Source: Brachybacterium sp042666875 (GTDB taxonomy: Bacteria; Actinomycetota; Actinomycetes; Actinomycetales; Dermabacteraceae). From it: a stretch of 64,000 bases of DNA. Below, piece after piece: positions 16,166-23,272 of the stretch. The DNA is taken from assembly GCF_042666875.1 (NCBI RefSeq), contig NZ_JBHTCX010000005.1, positions 94,082-158,081 on the forward strand, read 5' to 3'. The notes beneath the pieces were generated by a model. The model did not search any database, was not told the DNA's origin, and saw only the letters and a list, made by a program, of their open reading frames with translations. A program made the translations under genes and the position numbers. Each line of letters begins with the position of its first letter. The first letter of the stretch is position 1.

Positions 16166-18376
16166 ATGACGATGAGCAGCGTCCCGACCCCCGATGGCGA
16201 TGCCCGGGCAGATCTGCGCGAGCACGACAGCCACGGGTCCCACGGAGGCAGCGGAGCCCATCACGGGTCCGGCGGCCACGACGAGCACAAGAGCCAGGAG
16301 AGCCGTGGGAGCCGCGAGCACCACGGGGATCACCAGGATCACGGGAACCATGGAGGCCACGGCGGACACGGCGGCCACGGCGGGCACGGCGGGCATGAGG
16401 ACCACGTCGCAATGTTCCGTCGGCTGTTCCTGATCAGCCTGGTTCTCTCCCTCCCGACAGTCCTGCTCAGCCGCACGTTCGCCGACCTCATCGGCTACAC
16501 CCTGCCGGCCCTCCCGGGCCTGGCCGCGGTGCCGCCCGTGCTGGGCACGATCATCTTTCTCTGGGGCGGCAGGCCGTTCCTGACCGGAGCGGTCTCGGAG
16601 CTCCGCTCCCGCACCCCCGGGATGATGCTCCTGATCGGCATGGCGATCACCGTCGCCTTCGTCGCCTCGCTCGGGGCCAGCCTCGGCCTGCTCTCCTCCG
16701 AACTGGACTTCTGGTGGGAGCTGGCCTTCCTCGTCGTGATCATGCTGCTGGGCCACTGGCTGGAGATGCGCTCCCTCGCCCAGACCTCCTCGGCCCTGGA
16801 CTCCCTGGCCGCCCTCCTGCCCGACGAGGCGGAGAAGCTGGTCGGAGACGATGATGTGGTCAGGGTCGCCCCCTCGGAGCTCCAGCGCGGAGACCACGTC
16901 CGGGTCCGTCCGGGCGGGCGCATACCGGCCGACGGCACCGTCGTGGACGGCGAGGCCGATGTCGACGAATCGATGATCACCGGCGAATCCCAGCCCGTCC
17001 ACCGCGAGGCCGACGCGACGGTGGTCGCCGGCACCGTCGCGACCGACAGCGCCCTGACGGTGCGCATCGACGCCGTCGGTGACGACACCGCGCTGGCCGG
17101 CATCCAGAAACTGGTCGCGGACGCACAGTCCTCGAGTACGCGAGCACAGCTGCTGGCCGACAGGGCCGCCGCCCTGCTGTTCTGGTTCGCGCTCGGCGCC
17201 GCGCTCCTCACCGCGATCGTGTGGACGCTCGCCGGCAGCCCGGACCTCGCGCTCACCCGGACGATCACCGTGCTGATCATCGCCTGCCCCCACGCCCTCG
17301 GCCTGGCGATCCCCCTGGTCGTCTCGATCGCCACCGAGCGCGCCGCCCGCGCCGGGGTGCTGATCAAGGACCGTGCGGCCCTGGAGCGGATGCGCACGGT
17401 CGACACGGTCCTGTTCGACAAGACCGGTACCCTGACCAGGGGTGAACCCGCCCTGGCCGACCTCGAGGCGATCGACGGGGACGACGGCGAGCTCCTCGCA
17501 CTGGCAGCGGCGGCCGAGTCCGAGAGCGAGCATCCGCTGGCGCGCGCAATCATCGCCGCCGCCCGGGAGCGGGAGCTCGAGGTGCCCCGCGCCGAGGATT
17601 TCCGCGCCTCCACCGGGGTCGGCGTCACCGCCGACATCCGCGGACGAGCGGTGGCCGTCGGCGGCCCGAAGCTGCTCGAGGAGAACCGGCTCGAACCGAT
17701 GCCACAGGCCGACCAGTGGTCGGATCGCGGCGACACCGTGCTGCACGTGGTCCTCGACGGTCAGGTCGCCGGCGCCCTCGGCCTCCGCGACCAGGTGCGC
17801 GAGGAATCGCGAGAGGCGATCTCAGCCCTGCACGACCGCGAGGTCCGGGTCGCGATGATCACCGGCGACGCACGTCCGGTGGCGGAGGCGGTCGCCGGCG
17901 AGCTCGGCATCGACGAGGTCTTCGCCGAGGTCCGTCCGGAGCACAAGAGCGAGAAGGTCGAGGAGCTGCAGCGGCAGGGCCGGACGGTCGCCATGGTCGG
18001 AGACGGTGTCAACGATGCGCCGGCACTCGCCCAGGCGGACGTCGGGATCGCGATCGGCGCCGGGACGGATGTCGCGATCTCCTCGGCCGGCGTGGTCCTG
18101 GCCTCCGACGACCCTCGCGCAGTGCTCTCGGTCCTGCGTCTGTCCACGGCGGTCTACCGCAAGATGACGCAGAACCTCTGGTGGGCCGCCGGCTACAACA
18201 TCATCGCGGTGCCGCTGGCCGCGGGCGTGCTCGCCCCGATCGGGTTCATGCTGCCGATGGCCGTCGGCGCTCTGCTGATGTCGGCCTCGACCATCGTGGT
18301 CGCCGCCAACGCGCAGCTGCTGCGCCGCCTGGATCTCGACCCACAGGCAGTCGTCGCGGGGGAGACGAAGAGCTGA
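16166..18376 (+). CDS. copB: P1B-type ATPase with CPH motif (CopB-like)
   Basis: The 736-residue protein starts with about 90 residues rich in His and Gly, including five HGG repeats (about 56-71), a metal-binding tail typical of CopB. There is no HMA domain. The membrane motif is CPH (IIACPHALGLA, about residue 375). The phosphorylation site is DKTGTLTRG (about 420), the HP site is SEHPLARAII and the hinge is MVGDGVNDAPALAQADVG. CPH ATPases export Cu(II) or Cu(I)/Ag(I). Start at 16166; ATG 16172 is also possible, each having an AGGA at suitable distance. Confidence 0.93.
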   Translation: MTMSSVPTPDGDARADLREHDSHGSHGGSGAHHGSGGHDEHKSQESRGSREHHGDHQDHGNHGGHGGHGGHGGHGGHEDHVAMFRRLFLISLVLSLPTVLLSRTFADLIGYTLPALPGLAAVPPVLGTIIFLWGGRPFLTGAVSELRSRTPGMMLLIGMAITVAFVASLGASLGLLSSELDFWWELAFLVVIMLLGHWLEMRSLAQTSSALDSLAALLPDEAEKLVGDDDVVRVAPSELQRGDHVRVRPGGRIPADGTVVDGEADVDESMITGESQPVHREADATVVAGTVATDSALTVRIDAVGDDTALAGIQKLVADAQSSSTRAQLLADRAAALLFWFALGAALLTAIVWTLAGSPDLALTRTITVLIIACPHALGLAIPLVVSIATERAARAGVLIKDRAALERMRTVDTVLFDKTGTLTRGEPALADLEAIDGDDGELLALAAAAESESEHPLARAIIAAARERELEVPRAEDFRASTGVGVTADIRGRAVAVGGPKLLEENRLEPMPQADQWSDRGDTVLHVVLDGQVAGALGLRDQVREESREAISALHDREVRVAMITGDARPVAEAVAGELGIDEVFAEVRPEHKSEKVEELQRQGRTVAMVGDGVNDAPALAQADVGIAIGAGTDVAISSAGVVLASDDPRAVLSVLRLSTAVYRKMTQNLWWAAGYNIIAVPLAAGVLAPIGFMLPMAVGALLMSASTIVVAANAQLLRRLDLDPQAVVAGETKS

Positions 18377-18404
18377 ACGGCGCGACCCGCAGCGGCGAGG
18401 AGCG

Positions 18405-19190
18405 TCAGGACCCCTGGGGCCAGGTGTCGCGGACGTCCGCTCCGCCTTCGACGACCTTCTCCGGGGTGTCGGTCAGATCCGTCCAGGAATCCTGGGGACG
18501 GTAGCCCAGCTCGAGGGTCGTGTTGGTCAGCGACCAGCGCCGGTTGGGGTTGTCGGAGATCGCGTAGTACAGCCCGAACCGCACCTCGGCCTCGATGGCG
18601 CGTCGCACCACGCGGGCGCAGTCGGCAGGGCTCAGCCACATGGCGCGCAGGACGTCCTCGTCGGCCTCGAGCGGATCCTCCGAGACCCAGCCGATGCGCA
18701 GCGCGATGAAGTCCAGGCCGTGCTCGTCGTAGTAGAAGCGGCCCAGGGCCTCCCCGAAGATCTTGGAGACGCCGTACAGGGAATCGCCGCGCTGGATCTG
18801 ATGGGGGTAGACCGGCCACTCCTCGTGGCGGTCGTACATGCCCATCGCGTGGTTGGAAGAGGCGAAGACGATGCGGCGCACCCCGGCCTCACGAGCGGCT
18901 TCCAGGACGTTGCGCAGCCCGATGAGGTTCGCCTCCAGCACCAGATCCCAGCTGGACTCGGGGGAGGCGGCGCCGGCCAGATGCACCACGGTGTCCACGC
19001 CGTCCATCATCGCCACCAGCTTGTCGTACTCGGCGAGGTCGGCGACCTGCAGCTCGGTGCCCGGCGGGGCCTTCTCGGCGCTGCGGCCCTGCAGCACCAG
19101 GTCGTAGTCCTGCTTCAGGTCCTCCGCCAGGTGGGAGCCGACGCCCCCGGTCGCTCCGGTGATCAGTACGCGCTTCGTCGAGTCACTCAT
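18405..19190 (-). CDS. extended SDR, uronate-dehydrogenase-like
   Basis: The 261-residue protein has GATGGVGSHLAEDL, then VVHLAGAASPESSW, SSNHAMGMYDR and the catalytic YGVSK. SSNHxxG and short overall length are characteristic of NAD-dependent uronate dehydrogenases, which oxidise galacturonate or glucuronate to aldarolactones. No other uronate catabolism genes are nearby, so a different sugar acid or nucleotide sugar is possible. It converges with copB. Confidence 0.85.
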   Translation of the reverse strand: MSDSTKRVLITGATGGVGSHLAEDLKQDYDLVLQGRSAEKAPPGTELQVADLAEYDKLVAMMDGVDTVVHLAGAASPESSWDLVLEANLIGLRNVLEAAREAGVRRIVFASSNHAMGMYDRHEEWPVYPHQIQRGDSLYGVSKIFGEALGRFYYDEHGLDFIALRIGWVSEDPLEADEDVLRAMWLSPADCARVVRRAIEAEVRFGLYYAISDNPNRRWSLTNTTLELGYRPQDSWTDLTDTPEKVVEGGADVRDTWPQGS

Positions 19191-19319
19191 GCGGCCATTA
19201 TGGGTCGCGGGGCGCCGGCACGGAACCGCGCCGACCGTGCGGATCGGAAGCGTGCGGACCGAGGGGCGTGGGGTCCGCCGCTGCGCGGACCGCAGGGGCG
19301 AGCGGGGGAAAGGGGCTGG

Positions 19320-20135
19320 TCAGGCGCCGGGGGCCCGGCCGTCGCGCGACTCCTCGGGCTCGTCCCCGCGCCGGCCGCTGTCGGCATCGCCGTCCGTATC
19401 GCCGTGCTCGGGCATTGGCCGGATCTCGCGGCGCATCCGCTCCATGCGGGCATCGAGATCGGTGGCCACGCGGGCGGCGTCGTCGAGCTCCGCACGCAGG
19501 TGGGCCGGGAGCTGCCGGCGGTACTTGTAGGAGAGCTTGTGCTCGGTGCTGGCCCAGAAGTCCATGGCGATCGTGCGCAGCTGCATCTCCACCGGCACAT
19601 GCTCGGTGTGCTCGGAGAGGAAGACGGGCACGCGCACCAGCAGGTGCAGCGAGCGGTACCCGTTGGGCTTCGGCTCGGCGATGTAGTCCTTGACCGTGAG
19701 CACCTCGAGATCCGGCTGCCGGCTGAGCATGTCCGCGATCCAGTACACGTCCGAGACGAAGCTGCAGGTGATGCGGATCCCGGCGATGTCGTGGACCCGT
19801 TCCCGGATGGCCGCGATGGTCATGTCGCCGCCGGTGCGGACGGCCTTCTCCAGGAGGCTCTCGGTCGACTTCAGGCGCGAGCGGACGTGCTCGATGGGGC
19901 TGTAGTCGTGGATCTGCTCGAACTCCTGGCGCAGCACGTTGACCTTCGTCTCGACCTCGTCGATGCCGAACTGGTAGTGCATCCGCAGCCTGGTGAACTC
20001 CTGGTGGACCTGCTGGAGCTGCGCGGTCAGGAGCTCTGGATCGTCCTGGCTCTGCAGCACGCGGTCCTGCCGCGCACGCACGAGGTCGCGCACCGTCTCG
20101 GTGGGGTCGTCGGCGCCCGGGTCCAGCTGTTCCAT
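19320..20135 (-). CDS. small alarmone synthetase, RelA/SpoT synthetase domain only
   Basis: The 271-residue protein has a GTP pyrophosphokinase domain without the HD hydrolase or TGS/ACT parts. The fold begins near residue 60. RERVHDIAGIRITCSFVSD and the pyrophosphate-donor-binding EPKPNGYRSLHLL (GYRSLH) are intact, as is the VEMQLRT strand followed by DFWASTEHKLSYK. It should make (p)ppGpp or pGpp in the cytoplasm under stress. The acidic C-terminal 40 residues are disordered. Neighbours give no partner hydrolase, so a RelA/Rel elsewhere must degrade the product. Confidence 0.9.
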   Translation of the reverse strand: MEQLDPGADDPTETVRDLVRARQDRVLQSQDDPELLTAQLQQVHQEFTRLRMHYQFGIDEVETKVNVLRQEFEQIHDYSPIEHVRSRLKSTESLLEKAVRTGGDMTIAAIRERVHDIAGIRITCSFVSDVYWIADMLSRQPDLEVLTVKDYIAEPKPNGYRSLHLLVRVPVFLSEHTEHVPVEMQLRTIAMDFWASTEHKLSYKYRRQLPAHLRAELDDAARVATDLDARMERMRREIRPMPEHGDTDGDADSGRRGDEPEESRDGRAPGA

Positions 20136-20238
20136 CCACGTGGTCCCTTCGGGGGAGGTCTGAGCCCTCCCGACCCTGCCAGATCCGCCTGAGCGAGTGG
20201 TGGGACGGTCCCGGTCGCCGCGTCGATGGGGACGCCGC

Positions 20239-21102
20239 TCAGCTCGCGGGCCGCCTCTGCTCAGGGCTTTGACCGGCCCACCATGTGCCCGTGGTCTCCA
20301 GCGAGTTGAACGTGTACACGTGCAGGCCCTCGAGCCGCAGAGCCGGATCCTCGAACGCCGGGGCCAGCTCGGTCAGCAGCGCATCGGGGCTCCAGGACCC
20401 CGGACCCAGCAGGTGCCGGATCCCGGATCGGTGGCTGCCCAGCAGGCGCAGCGATGGCCCGACGCCGACCTTGCCCGCGATCCGCAGCAGCCGTTTCATG
20501 CCCGTCGGCGCCGCCACCCCGGGACGCACCGGCAGCTCGATGCCGTGCTCACGGACCTGCCGCGTCCAGCGCAGCAGCGGCTGCGCGGAGAAGCACATCT
20601 GGGTGACCAGGTAGGAAGCGGTGGCCGCCTTCTCCTGGAGCAGACGTATCGCCTCCTCCTCGTCGACGAACGGGTGGCCCTCCGGATGCGCGCCCACGCC
20701 CGCCGTGAACCCGTGCCCGGTGCCGGCCATCGCGGCCAGCAGGTCCGAGGCCCCGGTGAAGCTCCCGGCGGGCTCGGCCGCGTCCCCGGCGATGACGAAC
20801 ACCTCCCCGATCCCGTCGGACTCCAGGCCCGTCAGGATCGTCTCCAGAGCGGACTCGCCCGGCACCTGCCGCGCGGCCAGATGCGGGATGGCGGTGAATC
20901 CGAGAGAGGAGAGTTCCCGCGCCGTGGCCAGCGTCGCCTCCAGGCCGTGGCGCCCCGAGGCCGTCACGGTCACCCGCGAACCGGCCGGCAGCTGCCGGGC
21001 CGCCTCCTCGGCGACGCCCGGCAGCGGGATCACCTCGAACTGCGGGGCGTCCGTCATGGCCGCCGGCCACGGCGCGGAACTCTCAGGCTGCTGTGGCGCC
21101 AC
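20239..21102 (-). CDS. metF: methylenetetrahydrofolate reductase-like protein of a demethylation cluster
   Basis: The 287-residue protein is of the MTHFR superfamily (TIM barrel, FAD). Seen are SRVTVTASGRHGLEATLATA, FVIAGDAAEPAGSF, the TAGVGAHPEGHP loop and the FSAQPLLRW segment. It departs from the biosynthetic MetF N-terminus (no SFEFFPP), as in the MTHFRs that accompany GcvT-like methyltransferases. Its role would be to oxidise 5-methyl-THF to methylene-THF. A GTG at 21102 overlaps the upstream stop; the ATG at 21057 is an alternative. It is coupled to the upstream demethylase-like gene. Confidence 0.82.
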   Translation of the reverse strand: MAPQQPESSAPWPAAMTDAPQFEVIPLPGVAEEAARQLPAGSRVTVTASGRHGLEATLATARELSSLGFTAIPHLAARQVPGESALETILTGLESDGIGEVFVIAGDAAEPAGSFTGASDLLAAMAGTGHGFTAGVGAHPEGHPFVDEEEAIRLLQEKAATASYLVTQMCFSAQPLLRWTRQVREHGIELPVRPGVAAPTGMKRLLRIAGKVGVGPSLRLLGSHRSGIRHLLGPGSWSPDALLTELAPAFEDPALRLEGLHVYTFNSLETTGTWWAGQSPEQRRPAS

Positions 21103-22321
21103 TGCCGGACAGCTCCTTGACGTCGCTCTTGGGCAGCTCCTTCGTCGGGTCGATGAACGGCTTGGGCACCACCACGGCTGCGACGGGCTCGGAATCCGAG
21201 ACGCCTCCGGCCCCGGTGGGTTCGCCGGTCTGGACGGTGAACTCGGTGCCCAGGTCCGAGAGTCCGGCCGGGACCAGTGCGAGGCCGATGTTCTTGCCCA
21301 GGCGCGGCGAGTGGCAGGCGGAGGTGACCTCGCCGACCCGTTCGCCGTCGTGATGGACGGGGAAGCGATCGATCATCGACCCGTCGTTGTACGAGCCCAG
21401 CTCCGGGCCGGCGATCTCGAGGCCGACGAGCTTGCGCTTCGGCCCCTCGGCCTTGATCCGGGTCAGGGCCTGCTTCCCGATGAAGTCCGCCTCCTGGTTC
21501 AGGTCGACCATCCAGTCGTAGCCCATGCCGACCTCGAAGGGGTTGGTACCCACGGTGATATCCGCACCGTGGGCGAGCATGCCGCCCTCGATGCGACGGA
21601 TATGGCAGGGGCCGATCACCTTCATGCCGTAGGGCTCACCGGCCTCCCAGACCAGCTCCCACAGCCGCTCGGCATCACGGGAGGCGTTGTGGACGTAGAT
21701 CTCGTAGCCGATCTCGCCGGTGTACCCGGTGCGCGAGACGGTCACGTCGATCCCGTCGATCTGGAAGTCGTGGAGGTAGTAGTACTTGATGTCGGCGACG
21801 GCGTCCCCGAGCAGATCCCGCAGCACGGCGTAGGACTTCGGGCCCTGGACCTGGACGGGACCGACGTCGATCTCCTCGATCTGCACGTCCATCCCGGCGT
21901 AGGTGGCGACGCCGCGGGCCCACAGCAGGATGTCGCTGTCGGCGAGGGAGAGCCAGAAGCGGTTCTCCTCGACCCGCAGCAGCACGGGGTCGTTGAGGAT
22001 GCCGCCGTGCTGGTCGGTGAGGAAGACGTACTTGCACTGACCGACCTTGCACTTCGACAGGTCACGCGTGACGAGCAGGTTCGTGAAATCGAAGGCGTCC
22101 GGCCCGGAGATCTCGATCTGCCTCTCGACGCCGACGTCCCAGAGGGTGACGCCCTCCAGGAGCGCCCAGTACTCGGCGACCGGGTCGCCGTAGTGGCGGG
22201 GGTGGTAGGTGTGGTTGTAGACGCTGTACTTCGCGACCCCGTGACGCCTCGATGCGTAGAAGAACGGGGACTTGCGAAGACGCGGGTAGAGCAGCATGCC
22301 TGGGTTCTGGTTCACGGTCAT
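21083..22321 (-). CDS. GcvT-family THF-dependent demethylase-like protein (DmdA/LigM type)
   Basis: The 412-residue protein is an aminomethyltransferase-fold protein. Near residues 25-35 it has VYNHTYHPRHYG, then WDVGVERQIEISGPDA, GGILNDPVLLRV, RFWLSLADSDILLWARG and VQVQGPKSYAVLRDL. These align in order with DMSP demethylase (DmdA) and resemble vanillate O-demethylase LigM, rather than glycine-cleavage GcvT. Such enzymes move a methyl group from substrate to THF, giving 5-methyl-THF. The MTHFR gene overlaps its end. The ATG at 22321 is preceded by GGAGG. Substrate unknown. Confidence 0.85.
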   Translation of the reverse strand: MTVNQNPGMLLYPRLRKSPFFYASRRHGVAKYSVYNHTYHPRHYGDPVAEYWALLEGVTLWDVGVERQIEISGPDAFDFTNLLVTRDLSKCKVGQCKYVFLTDQHGGILNDPVLLRVEENRFWLSLADSDILLWARGVATYAGMDVQIEEIDVGPVQVQGPKSYAVLRDLLGDAVADIKYYYLHDFQIDGIDVTVSRTGYTGEIGYEIYVHNASRDAERLWELVWEAGEPYGMKVIGPCHIRRIEGGMLAHGADITVGTNPFEVGMGYDWMVDLNQEADFIGKQALTRIKAEGPKRKLVGLEIAGPELGSYNDGSMIDRFPVHHDGERVGEVTSACHSPRLGKNIGLALVPAGLSDLGTEFTVQTGEPTGAGGVSDSEPVAAVVVPKPFIDPTKELPKSDVKELSGSGATAA

Positions 22322-22367
22322 CGTGTGCCTCCAATATGCGTCCGTACTCCACTGTGACACCATGGAT

Positions 22368-22397
22368 GCGCTATACGCAATGCTTTGCGTATAGCGC
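22368..22397. promoter_or_regulatory. perfect palindromic operator between the demethylase and IclR genes
   Basis: GCGCTATACGCAA (22368-22380) and TTGCGTATAGCGC (22385-22397) form a perfect 13-bp inverted repeat around TGCT. It lies 46 bases from the demethylase start and 73 bases from the IclR start on the divergent strands. This placement fits the autoregulated operator of the IclR gene. Binding is inferred. Confidence 0.8.
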
Positions 22398-22470
22398 AAC
22401 GATCGCGGCGACGTCGGTCGGACGGGCGCTGCGAGCAGGCCGTATCAGCAGGAGGGATGGAAGGAATCGC

Positions 22471-23244
22471 ATGCCGGGAACGGGAACGGTGCAGTCGGTC
22501 GAACGAGCGGCGCAGGTGCTGGAGATCCTTGCGCGCGACGGGCAGTCGGGCGTGGGGCAGATCGCGCGCGAGCTCGACGTCCACGTCTCCACGGCGTCGC
22601 GCCTGCTGGGGGCGCTGGAGAATCATGACCTGGTCGAACGTTCCGAAGCGGGCTCCGTCGTGCAGCTCGGGGTCGGCGTGCTGCGGCTGGCGGCCTCGAC
22701 CCGCTCCGGGCTGGACCTCACCGACCAGGCGGGCCCGGTGTGCGACGCGCTGGCCGAAGAGCTCGGCGAGACGGTCAACCTCGCCGTCTACCGCTCCGGA
22801 TCCGCCGTGAATCTCTACCAGGCGGAAGGGACCCGGACGGTCGCGCTGCACAACTGGGTCGGAGGACGGACGGTCCTGCACGCCACCTCCAGCGGGAAGA
22901 TGCTGCTGGCTCATCTGCCTCGCGACGAGTCCGAGCCCTTGATCGCCGCCGACCTGGAGCGCTTCACCGAGCGCACCATCACCGCGCCCGACCTGCTGCG
23001 GCGGGAACTGCGGATCATCCGCGAGCGCGGCTGGGCTCAGGCCGTCGAGGAGTTCGAAGACGGGCTGAACGCCGTCGCGGCCCCGATCTACGGCCCCGAG
23101 GGCACCGTGATCGCCGCGCTCTCGGCCGCGGGGCCGACGTACCGGCTCGCCCCGGACGAGCTGCCCGCTGCCGCCGAGACCCTGCTGGGCGGGGCCCGGG
23201 AGATCTCCCGACGGCTCGGGCACCGGGTGGAGGTCACCGGCTGA
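22471..23244 (+). CDS. IclR family transcriptional regulator
   Basis: The 257-residue protein has an N-terminal winged HTH (SVERAAQVLEIL, then GQIARELDVHVSTASRLLGALE at about residues 29-50). The C-terminal effector domain begins near 75 (LHATSSGKMLLAHLP, the typical IclR signature, then FEDGLNAVAAPIYG). It is divergent from the demethylase/MTHFR operon and probably regulates it through the palindrome between them. The ATG at 22471 follows AAGGAA. The effector may be the methylated substrate or its product. Confidence 0.92.
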   Translation: MPGTGTVQSVERAAQVLEILARDGQSGVGQIARELDVHVSTASRLLGALENHDLVERSEAGSVVQLGVGVLRLAASTRSGLDLTDQAGPVCDALAEELGETVNLAVYRSGSAVNLYQAEGTRTVALHNWVGGRTVLHATSSGKMLLAHLPRDESEPLIAADLERFTERTITAPDLLRRELRIIRERGWAQAVEEFEDGLNAVAAPIYGPEGTVIAALSAAGPTYRLAPDELPAAAETLLGGAREISRRLGHRVEVTG

Positions 23245-23272
23245 GACGAGGAGTGCCCTCTGCGTGCCGCAC

